From Isotricha intestinalis (lineage: Eukaryota; Ciliophora; Litostomatea; Vestibuliferida; Isotrichidae): a stretch of 16,666 nt of DNA. Within the stretch, counting starts at the first letter, position 1; each line of letters begins with the position of its first letter. The stretch lies in assembly GCA_023807065.1 (NCBI GenBank), contig JAJJLU010000846.1, forward strand, positions 1-16,666. Reading direction: 5' to 3'. The translations under genes and the position numbers were made by a program. Of this stretch, positions 1 through 7,882 are shown one piece after another. The notes below the pieces were generated by a model. That model searched no databases and was not told the origin of the DNA. It worked only from the letters and a program-made list of their open reading frames with translations.

Positions 1-42
1 CCCCAATCCCCAATCCCCAATCCCCAATCCCCAATCCCCAAT
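1..42. repeat. Telomeric repeat array, (CCCCAAT)6
   Basis: Six perfect tandem copies of the heptamer CCCCAAT begin at base 1 and stop abruptly at base 42, where AT-rich unique sequence starts. The C-rich strand runs 5' to 3' into the chromosome, which is the orientation expected for a left chromosome end; the G-rich strand reads ATTGGGG outward. The unit resembles the ciliate G4T2 and G4T4 repeats but has an extra A, and differs from TTAGGG and TTTAGGG. The array is probably cut short by the assembly. Calling it a telomere is an inference from terminal position, perfection, strand polarity and the G4 run. Confidence 0.9.
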
Positions 43-329
43 ATCAATAAAATTTATGTAATAAGGGATATTAACTATTCTTTAATTTTTTAAAAATAAA
101 AGTATATAAATCAAATAATAAAAACAAATTTTGAATTAGTTAAACAATTTAATTTATCAATTTTATAAAAAAAATTTAAAAATATAAGAAATATATAAAT
201 TTTTATACTATAATTTATTAATTGAAATATCTTTAATATATTTCAAAGAACATATTTTATATTGAATTTCTTTTTCATTTTTAAAGTAAATATAAATTAT
301 TTAATAAATCTTTTTTATTTGAAATTTTT
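43..329. other. Subtelomeric spacer without a visible gene
   Basis: This is nearly pure A/T sequence between the telomere repeat and the stop codon of the first gene. I see no open frame, tandem repeat, degenerate telomere repeat or RNA gene. It must hold the 3' untranslated region and termination signals of the minus-strand gene ending at 330, because that gene is transcribed toward the telomere. Confidence 0.6.
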
Positions 330-989
330 TTATCCAATTTCCTTTCTTAAATCTATAATTATTTTTTCAACATGATCTTTTGCAATTCCAATATTATGAA
401 AATCTAATTCATTAGAGATTATTTTTAATTTTTCTATAATATTTTCTTTCAATTTTTTATTTTCTTCTGACTTTTTTTCTTTGATTTGGGAATTTTTTGA
501 CAAATCATCATTACCTTTTACAGTGTTGACTTTCTTTAATTCTTTTTTATTCTCTACTTTTTCTTGATTTCCTATTTGAAATTTTTGTATCCTTTTATTA
601 AAATATTCCATTCTTTTTTTACCTAGTGGATCTAAAGGAGCAATTTCCAATAAATCTTTACATAAAAATAATACATTTAAATCAGCTTTATTGAAATCTA
701 TTTTTCCATAAAAATTTTCTAAAAAAAGTTTATATTCGGTTATTTTCATTTTCTTAACGTCCCATTGAGATTTTTCTAATTCTTCATAAAAATATTTCAT
801 TTTTTTATTTATGCTTTTCTCATCTGAGGGAGGTAGTTTTAATTTTAATACTTTATTAAATGCATAATTTTTTAAAAAGAAATAAACATTTATATTATCT
901 TTTTTTATACTATTAGCAACTCCTATATAATTATATATTTGTTGAGCATTTCTTTGTTCATAAGTCAAACCAAATATTTTTTTTTCCAT
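330..989 (-). CDS. VTA1: LIP5/Vta1-like ESCRT-III and Vps4 regulator
   Basis: This 219-residue protein resembles LIP5/Vta1, the cofactor that binds Vps4 and ESCRT-III on endosomes and stimulates the disassembly ATPase. Residues about 22-75 contain the N-terminal helical pattern of the family: A-x-x-x-x-K-D-x-x-x-x-Y at 25-36, the motif NYAF at 41-44, then a Lys/Leu-rich helix. A second helical block at about 85-137 (LENFYGK through the Arg/Lys-rich KRIQKF) matches the rest of the MIT-like Vta1 domain. Residues 140-185 form a charged Lys/Glu/Asn linker. The last 25 residues (DFHNIGIAKDH followed by an IIxDLRKE helix) match the C-terminal Vps4-binding VSL helix pair. It is shorter than human (about 307) or yeast (330) relatives, mainly through a short linker. 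It begins at the first ATG, preceded by A-rich sequence, and stops at TAA. Assignment is by recalled family pattern, not by alignment. Confidence 0.66.
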   Translation of the reverse strand: MEKKIFGLTYEQRNAQQIYNYIGVANSIKKDNINVYFFLKNYAFNKVLKLKLPPSDEKSINKKMKYFYEELEKSQWDVKKMKITEYKLFLENFYGKIDFNKADLNVLFLCKDLLEIAPLDPLGKKRMEYFNKRIQKFQIGNQEKVENKKELKKVNTVKGNDDLSKNSQIKEKKSEENKKLKENIIEKLKIISNELDFHNIGIAKDHVEKIIIDLRKEIG

Positions 990-1312
990 TTTTATATTAT
1001 GTTTACTTTTTTTTAATTAAAATTATATTTTTATAAAAAAAAGTAAAACTTAAATAAATATTTTTAATTCCCAAAAGAAATAATTTTCCTACTTATACAT
1101 TGTATATGGATTTAATATTTCAATTATAATAATATATTTATCCATTAAAAATTTAAAAACCTTAAGAAAATTATTTAAATAAATAATTTTATTTTTTTAT
1201 TTGTAGAAATGGGTTTAAATATTTTTAAAAAATTAATTGATTCAAAAAAATAGATTTTAGTCAAAACAGGTAATTATTTTTAAGATAAATGTAAATAATG
1301 ATTTTATATTAC
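990..1312. other. Intergenic region between two minus-strand genes
   Basis: These 323 bases lie between the 5' end of the LIP5-like gene and the 3' end of the chitin-synthase-like gene, so they should hold the promoter of the first and the 3' end of the second. The sequence is A/T runs with one self-complementary stretch near 1174-1192. A 14-codon plus-strand frame starting MGLNIF near 1209 is too short to support. I see no tRNA or other RNA gene. Confidence 0.55.
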
Positions 1313-3442
1313 TTAAAAGTCATTATCATTATCGTTATCATACTTATTCTCTATATTTTCAGAATTATTGATTTCATTTTCATTATTAATTTTTGAATTA
1401 TTATCATTTTTATAAAATTCTTCTTTTTCATCATTATTCCCTTCATTATTATTAATATAAATTTCATCATTAGTTTGGTGTTCATTTTCTTCATTATTAT
1501 CATTATTACTATTTTTTGTAATTTTATCATTTTCACTTGAAAGATTTTCCTTATGTATAGCATTTTTAAGTTTATAATTATTATTATCATTTTTTATTTT
1601 TTCAATTTTACTTTGCTCAGAAATAAATTCAATGATTTTTGATTCAACAACTAAAATTCTAAAACTAATTCCTGCCATTTTAACAAAATTATAAACAGTT
1701 AAAATAGCAGTTAAGGCTAAAACACAACCTACTCTTCTTGATCTACTCGTTAAAAAAAAAGATAAACAAGCAAAAAAAGTATTAATTAAATAAAAGATTA
1801 AAATTAAAATTCCTTTTTTATCACTTTTATTAAATCCTCCACCTGCATCTGAAGAATTAAGAATATAATTCATATAAAAATTTGAATTTGTTGATGAAAT
1901 ACCTAAAACAATATACAATAACATTCCTAAAATATTTTTAAATACTCTTTCTATTCCTAAAATAAGTGGAATTAAAGGTGGAATAATATTTAATATTAAT
2001 AAAAAAACTAAAGTTGCTGTATTAAATTTATATTTATCATGTTTTTTATTTTTTCTTAAATTATCCATTGCAATAATTGAACATATTATAAGTAGAATAA
2101 AATAAACTTCAAAAATAAAATATAATAAATAATTTGTGATTTTAATTTTTCTTGAATCTCTATTTATTAAATATGTACTTCCACTTATAATCATAAAAAC
2201 AAAAAATAAAATTGTAAAAAAACCTGCATTTCTTCCATCACTTATTTCAAAAGCTTCAAAAAAAATAGAATAAATAACTAATACTGCTAAGGAAGGAAAT
2301 ATAAATTCAAATAAACAACCTAAAATATAAAAACATTGAAAAAATTTTTGAATGATATTACAATTATTACAATATAAAAACAATTTCAAAAAATGAAAAA
2401 AATTCCCATAATGACCACTATATTTTTGTGTATAATTAAATAAAAAATCACTATATTCAATATTAGCTTGTGGTATATTTGCTGTTATTGAAGAAACATA
2501 AAAAATAGGATAATTTTGACTATATAATATTATTCCAAGATTTAAATCATGATAATATAAATTAACATCTTTAGGTATTAAATTATAATAATAACATATA
2601 CTTGATAATAATCTTTTATTCATGTAAATTAAATTAAAAAAAGAATTTATAGGAACACAATAAGAAATATCTAAATAATTCAAATTATATAAATTATAAT
2701 GAATAAATTCATATTGTTGAATTTTAGAAATTAATCCTTGATTTATTGTTTCTATTGAAGGAACAATTATTCTATTTCTCATTTTTTCATCGTAACTTCC
2801 AAGTATCATTTCATATAAATTATTATCATTTAATAGAATTGTCCCATTGGTTATAATACTAGTAAATATATTATCTTTATTAATCATTAAATCTGATATA
2901 ATATGTTGATAAAAAAATTTTAAATTTTCAATTGGAAATACACTTTTATTTTTAGCAAACAATAAAATTGGAAATGAATTTTCACTCTTATCATTAATTT
3001 TAAATTTTTTAATATTATATTGATAATGATAATAAATATAATCATCATCATTGTTTATATTATTAAAATCATCTTTTGAAAAAATATTTTGGGAATTAAT
3101 TTCATTAAAAAATAGACAAATAAGAATATTATTATTATCAAATCCTAATTTTCCTAAACCAGGTAAACTATTTTCAATTGTTGATAAAGTATTTTGAAAT
3201 AATATACTATTAATGTTATCATTCCTAGATGCTAAAACTCCGAAAATTAAAGTTTGAAACTTAAATCTATTATGAAAATTACTTTTAATGTTTTTGTCAA
3301 TTGAAAATAAAATCGGAGATATATGTTTTTTTTCTATATATGAAAAAGGTAGAAAATTTTTATTATCTGTTTTTTCCTTTAAATCTAATTTTTCAGTTAT
3401 TTTCTCTTCAATTTTTTCTTTTGAATTTAACTCTTTTGACAT
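1313..3442 (-). CDS. Chitin-synthase-like (GT2) membrane protein, probably catalytically inactive
   Basis: This 709-residue protein has the overall plan of a chitin synthase: a globular glycosyltransferase-2-like part (about 60-350) followed by about seven hydrophobic segments (about 366-600), then an Asn/Glu/Asp-rich hydrophilic tail (about 610-709). Landmarks can be placed by order and spacing but are eroded. LASRND (70-75) sits where the family has MYNED. FFNEI (111-115) sits where it has SDGR. TNGT (198-201) replaces the D-x-GT metal-site motif. YYHD (296-299) replaces the LxED acid/base motif. An IPQANIEYSDF segment (323-333) leads into NYTQKYSGH (336-344), where the product-binding QRRRW motif should be. 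The fold is therefore inferred and the usual catalytic residues are missing. A plasma-membrane or cyst-wall role is possible but unproven. The start ATG is preceded directly by an in-frame TAA; the stop is TAA. It could instead belong to a separate, divergent GT2-related membrane family. Confidence 0.5.
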   Translation of the reverse strand: MSKELNSKEKIEEKITEKLDLKEKTDNKNFLPFSYIEKKHISPILFSIDKNIKSNFHNRFKFQTLIFGVLASRNDNINSILFQNTLSTIENSLPGLGKLGFDNNNILICLFFNEINSQNIFSKDDFNNINNDDDYIYYHYQYNIKKFKINDKSENSFPILLFAKNKSVFPIENLKFFYQHIISDLMINKDNIFTSIITNGTILLNDNNLYEMILGSYDEKMRNRIIVPSIETINQGLISKIQQYEFIHYNLYNLNYLDISYCVPINSFFNLIYMNKRLLSSICYYYNLIPKDVNLYYHDLNLGIILYSQNYPIFYVSSITANIPQANIEYSDFLFNYTQKYSGHYGNFFHFLKLFLYCNNCNIIQKFFQCFYILGCLFEFIFPSLAVLVIYSIFFEAFEISDGRNAGFFTILFFVFMIISGSTYLINRDSRKIKITNYLLYFIFEVYFILLIICSIIAMDNLRKNKKHDKYKFNTATLVFLLILNIIPPLIPLILGIERVFKNILGMLLYIVLGISSTNSNFYMNYILNSSDAGGGFNKSDKKGILILIFYLINTFFACLSFFLTSRSRRVGCVLALTAILTVYNFVKMAGISFRILVVESKIIEFISEQSKIEKIKNDNNNYKLKNAIHKENLSSENDKITKNSNNDNNEENEHQTNDEIYINNNEGNNDEKEEFYKNDNNSKINNENEINNSENIENKYDNDNDNDF

Positions 3443-4671
3443 TTATTTAATAATTAAATTCAAAAAAAACAATAAATAAAAATTAAAAAGTTTTTAAATC
3501 AATGTTTGCTCCTTTATTTTAAATAATATTTTAGTATCTTTAATTGTTTAAGAGGACAAATAATTGTATTAATCTTCTTTTAGTTATTAGAATTTAAATA
3601 TTCTCATCAATTTCTAGAAAAAATTGTTTTTAATATTTTAAGGATTTTTCAATATCCATTATTTACTCTATTATACTTTTGAATATATATTATAATTTAT
3701 TTAATTATTCTTTGGATTAAAACTACAATTACTAAAATTATTTTTTCTTCTACTACAAATCAATAATTAATATATCTATCTAAAGGAATAAAACATGAAA
3801 TTCCTTTTTACTTGAATTTATTTTTTTCTTGAATATTTAATAATAAATGAAAAATTAATTTAATCCTATTATAAATCTTAATATTCTAATTTTTGCTTTT
3901 TCTGATCTTTTGAAAAAATTACAATATTTATCATTATTCTAAAAAATTATTTCTCTTTTTTCCCTCATCATATATATTCAATATATCAAGGGATTTGAAA
4001 AATTATATTATTCTTTTTAATTTGAGGAAATTTTTGATTTATGTTGAATATAAACATTTTTTTAATTCTTTTATTATAAAATATTTGGATTTTCTATTAT
4101 TAAAGTCTCAAAATAACACTTGGCTTTTCCCTATATTCATTAAATTGAATAAATGCATTTTTTATTATATTAAAAGTTTTAAAGTTTTGTTTTTTATTTT
4201 CGCTTTTATTGTTTATTTCATTTATTTATAAATAATGAGTAAATATTTTAAAATTCTCATAAAATATTAAAGCATCAAATCGTGATTTATGAAATCAGTT
4301 TAATAATATTCCAAAAAAAATGAAAGGAGAATAAATGAAAAATAAAATTTTGTATAAACTTATAAAATGCTTCATTTTAGAAAATACCATTAGAGATATA
4401 AATTTATATTTTAAATTGTTAAAATTCATCTTGATAAATATGGACTTAAGAAGTTAAATAATTTTAGATAAATTGTCTTTTTAATGATCAATTCCCTAAA
4501 AGACAAAAATAAAAGGATTAAAAAATAGTTAAATTTTAAAATTTTGGGTTTAAATAATTTTACGAATCAATGAATTTTATGCATTTAAAAAAAATAAAAA
4601 ATATTATTTAATATATTTTAAAAGTTTCTCCTAAAAAAATAATTAACTTAAAAAATAATCATTTCAAGTAA
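3443..4671. other. Long intergenic region between divergent genes
   Basis: These 1,229 bases separate the start of the minus-strand GT2-like gene from the start of the plus-strand M16 peptidase gene and so must contain both promoters. Base composition changes inside it: about 3500-4230 is T-rich on this strand, while about 4250-4671 is A-rich. The longest open stretch is 3914-4231 (+), 105 codons with no ATG at all. A 40-codon ATG frame (MKNKILYKLI at its start) occupies 4335-4457 (+). Neither resembles a known protein. No tRNA, satellite or transposon ends are visible. The length is striking given that neighbouring genes are tens of bases apart, so a noncoding RNA or decayed gene is possible. 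Confidence 0.5.
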
Positions 4672-7563
4672 ATGACAAGTTCTGAAACATTATACACAAA
4701 TTTAAAAAAATCCAAGAGTGATACGTTCTCATATGCTTTAAAAATATTAAAAAATGGTTTAAAAGTATTAATGATATCAGATACAGAAACAAACAAAAGT
4801 GCTGCATCCTTATCAGTAAATATTGGAAGTTTATTAGATCCAAAAGAATATCAAGGTTTAGCTCATTTTTGTGAACATATGTTATCTATGGGAACAAAAA
4901 AATTTCCTGATGAAAATGATTTTGGCAACTTTTTATCTAAAAATTCAGGAGATTCAAATGCTTATACTTCAGAAGATATTACAAATTATCATTTTAATGT
5001 TTCTAACAATGCTTTTGAAGAAGCTTTGGAACGTTTTGCTGATTTCTTTGTTTCTTCTTTATTTTCAGAAAATTCTGTTAATAAAGAAATTAACGCTATT
5101 GACAGTGAAAATAAAAAAAATGTAAATAATGATGTTTGGAGATTGTATCAATTAATGAACTCAGAATCTAATAGTAAATCTCCTTTCAATCATTTTTCAT
5201 CAGGAAATTTAAAAACTTTACAAAAAGATGATGTTAGAGATAAATTATTAGAATTTTATAGAAAATATTATACAAGTGAAATGATGGGTTTATGTGTTTA
5301 TTCAAATAAACCTATTGATACTTTAATAAATATAGTTGATAAATACTTTATTAATATACCTAAAATTGAAAATTATAAAAAACCATTTTATGGTGAATTT
5401 CCTGCATATGATAAAGAGAATTCACAATATATTTATAAAATTGTTCCAATTAAAGATAAATACGAAATACAAATGCATTGGAATTTAGAAGATGAATCTC
5501 AATATTATAAAATTAAACCTTTATCAAATTTATCTAATTTATTCGGTCATGAAGGCCCTAATACTTTAATTTCTTCATTATCAAAAGATGATTTAATTAC
5601 AACTTTCCTTGTAGGAGGAGAAAACACTGCAAAAACTTTTTCATCTCTTTATTTTAAAATTAATTTAACAAATAAAGGTTTTAAAAATTATAGAGATGTA
5701 ATATTAAGATGTTTCAAATATATTCAAATTATTCAGGGAAAACCTATTAATAAAAGATTCTTTAATGAATATATAAAAAAAAAGCAAATTGATTTTGATT
5801 TTAAAAGTAAAAAATTACCATTGGATTATTGTAAGTTATATAGTAAAAGTTTATTTGATTATAATAATGAAGATATTTTAACAGGAAATTATTTAATTGA
5901 AGAATATAATGAAGATGTTATTAAAAAATATTTAATGGGATTGAAACAAGAAAATTGTAATATATATTTATTTTCAAAAGAATTTGAAAAAGATTGTAAT
6001 TTAACTGAGAAATGGTATGGAACAAAATATACTAAAGAAAAATTTAATTTTTCACAAGAAGAAATTGATAATGTGATTTGTAATTATCCCTTAGATTATC
6101 CTCCTGAAAATTTATTTTTCCCTGAAAATTTAGATATATTAAAAGAACCAGAGGAAATTAAACAATATCCTGAAAATATATTTACTAATGAAAAATGTAA
6201 AATATGGTATAAACAAGATGTTACATATAAAAGACCAAAAGCCTATATTCAATTAGTAATAACTTTAGAAAAAGATATTGCAAAAAATGATTATATCAAA
6301 AATAGTATTCTTGCAGATATTATGGAAGAAATTGCTAAGAATGAATTAAGAGAAACAATGTATATGATAGAAGAAGCTCTTCTTCAATTTTCTTTATCAA
6401 TATCACAGAATAAATTTTTACTTCTTGTAAATGGATTTAATAGTTCAATGAAAAACACTTTTAAAATAATATTAGAAGAATTCAAAAAAATTGATTATAG
6501 TAAAAAAGAAGAACAATTTAAAATTGGAATTGAAAATTTAAAGCAAAAAAAAATCAATTATTATTTTGCAAATAATTATTTAGTATGTTATAATTATTTA
6601 GATTGTGTAATAAAAACACCATCAACAACTGCAAAAGAGCAATTAGATTTATTAAATAAAAATGAATTAACAATAAATGATTTAATAGAATTTTCAAATA
6701 ATATATTTAATAATTGTAAATTAGAATGGTTAATTCAAGGAAATTTATTAAAAGAAGATGCTATTGAATTAAATGATATTGCATGTGAAATATTAAATAT
6801 AAATAAAGAAGATAAAAAATTAGGTGTATATCAAGATATAAGAGCAGTAAATATAAATGAAAAAACAAATTATATTTACACTTTTTATTCTCCTAATCCA
6901 AATGAAATATCCTCTTCAATTACTTCTTTTTATCAATGTGGTCATTTATCTGAATTCGAAAAAATGTATTTATATGTTTTAGAACAAATCTTAAAAGATC
7001 AATTTTATGATGATTTAAGAACAAAACAATCTTTAGCTTATGTTGCGATTTTAACGAAAAAAAGTGTAAGAGGTAATTGGGGTATATTAGGTTTAATTCA
7101 ATCTAATGTTAAAGAACCAGAATTTATTTCTGGTAGAATTAGAAATTTCTATAAAGAAAGTTTAAAATTAATTGAAAATTTAAGTGATGATGATTTTAAA
7201 AAATATGTCAATGCAGTTGCTGTAAATCTTAAAAAAAAAGATACTAATTTAGAAGAAGAATTAAAAAGAAATGCAGTTGAAGTTGTTGAACATACATATA
7301 TGTTTGATAGAAAAAAAGTTCAATTAAAAGAATTAAATAAAATTACTAAAGAAGGTTTAATTGAATTTTATAAAAATCATTTTATTGAAAAAATTAAGAA
7401 AATTGATATTGAATATGTTGCTGAATGTCATAAAGAAAATAATAATAAATTGATGAAAGAAACAAAAATTGAAAATATTAGAAGAATTCCTTGTGAAACT
7501 ATTGAAGAATTCATAAATTATAATCCTTTATTCCCTGATTTTTATAGTAATAATTTAAATTAA
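4672..7563 (+). CDS. Insulin-degrading-enzyme-like zinc metallopeptidase (M16A)
   Basis: This 963-residue protein matches the insulysin/IDE family, which encloses and cleaves small peptides inside a two-half clamshell. The inverted zinc motif HFCEH lies at 65-69 (ligands H65 and H69, catalytic E68), followed by MLSMGTKKFPDEND. The third ligand is E146 in NAIDSENKKN, exactly 77 residues beyond H69, the same spacing as I recall for human IDE (H112 to E189). Further landmarks in IDE order are WRLYQL, IYKIVPIKDK, a GHEGP motif, EWYGTKY, and near the C-terminus DLRTKQSLAY, equivalent to the substrate-contacting LRTKEQLGY region. Length is close to the usual 960-1,020, so both halves are present. 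No signal peptide or membrane segment is visible, suggesting a cytosolic enzyme. The start is fixed by an in-frame TAA immediately before the ATG. It is convergent with the hydrolase gene downstream. Confidence 0.95.
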   Translation: MTSSETLYTNLKKSKSDTFSYALKILKNGLKVLMISDTETNKSAASLSVNIGSLLDPKEYQGLAHFCEHMLSMGTKKFPDENDFGNFLSKNSGDSNAYTSEDITNYHFNVSNNAFEEALERFADFFVSSLFSENSVNKEINAIDSENKKNVNNDVWRLYQLMNSESNSKSPFNHFSSGNLKTLQKDDVRDKLLEFYRKYYTSEMMGLCVYSNKPIDTLINIVDKYFINIPKIENYKKPFYGEFPAYDKENSQYIYKIVPIKDKYEIQMHWNLEDESQYYKIKPLSNLSNLFGHEGPNTLISSLSKDDLITTFLVGGENTAKTFSSLYFKINLTNKGFKNYRDVILRCFKYIQIIQGKPINKRFFNEYIKKKQIDFDFKSKKLPLDYCKLYSKSLFDYNNEDILTGNYLIEEYNEDVIKKYLMGLKQENCNIYLFSKEFEKDCNLTEKWYGTKYTKEKFNFSQEEIDNVICNYPLDYPPENLFFPENLDILKEPEEIKQYPENIFTNEKCKIWYKQDVTYKRPKAYIQLVITLEKDIAKNDYIKNSILADIMEEIAKNELRETMYMIEEALLQFSLSISQNKFLLLVNGFNSSMKNTFKIILEEFKKIDYSKKEEQFKIGIENLKQKKINYYFANNYLVCYNYLDCVIKTPSTTAKEQLDLLNKNELTINDLIEFSNNIFNNCKLEWLIQGNLLKEDAIELNDIACEILNINKEDKKLGVYQDIRAVNINEKTNYIYTFYSPNPNEISSSITSFYQCGHLSEFEKMYLYVLEQILKDQFYDDLRTKQSLAYVAILTKKSVRGNWGILGLIQSNVKEPEFISGRIRNFYKESLKLIENLSDDDFKKYVNAVAVNLKKKDTNLEEELKRNAVEVVEHTYMFDRKKVQLKELNKITKEGLIEFYKNHFIEKIKKIDIEYVAECHKENNNKLMKETKIENIRRIPCETIEEFINYNPLFPDFYSNNLN

Positions 7564-7882
7564 GATGAAAAATAAACAAATAATATGATTAATTGTTTTA
7601 TGATCTTCATAAAATCGCAAAAATTTTAAATGTAATTGTATAGATATTAATAAATTTTTAAATAAAAACTTAATTTTATCAATTAAATTAATAATTTTAA
7701 TTAGTTTATCCAAAAGAATCTTATATTATGGTAAAAAGATATATAACTAAATTTATAATAAATATTTAAAAATTAAAAAAGAGAATTTTTATAAAATTAT
7801 TATTATATTATTTTTCAAACAAAAGTTTATATTATTTAAGAAAAATTATTTTAAATATTTTAATCTATTTTTATATATTATT
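7564..7882. other. Convergent intergenic region
   Basis: These 319 bases lie between the 3' ends of the plus-strand peptidase gene and the minus-strand hydrolase gene, so they should contain two 3' untranslated regions and no promoter. AATAAA-like strings occur on both strands but mean little at this base composition. I see no open frame, RNA gene or repeat. Confidence 0.55.

Noticed and set aside
43..329. Degenerate telomere-associated satellite
   Set aside because: No repeated unit or decayed CCCCAAT copy is visible beyond base 42; the sequence is simply AT-rich.
1351..1590. Minus-strand open frame of 79 codons, nearly all Met/Ile/Lys
   Set aside because: It is an alternative frame of the Asn/Asp-rich tail of the GT2-like gene; shifting AAT/GAT repeats naturally gives ATA/ATG-rich frames.
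3288..3479. Plus-strand open frame of 63 codons
   Set aside because: It lies antisense to the N-terminus of the GT2-like gene, has no recognisable domain and is explained by the Lys/Glu-rich sense sequence.
4335..4457. 40-codon ATG frame in the long gap
   Set aside because: It is too short at this base composition, resembles no family I know, and stops recur soon after; chance is a sufficient explanation.
4871..5125. Plus-strand open frame of 84 codons inside the peptidase gene
   Set aside because: It is a shifted frame within the well-supported M16 zinc-binding domain.
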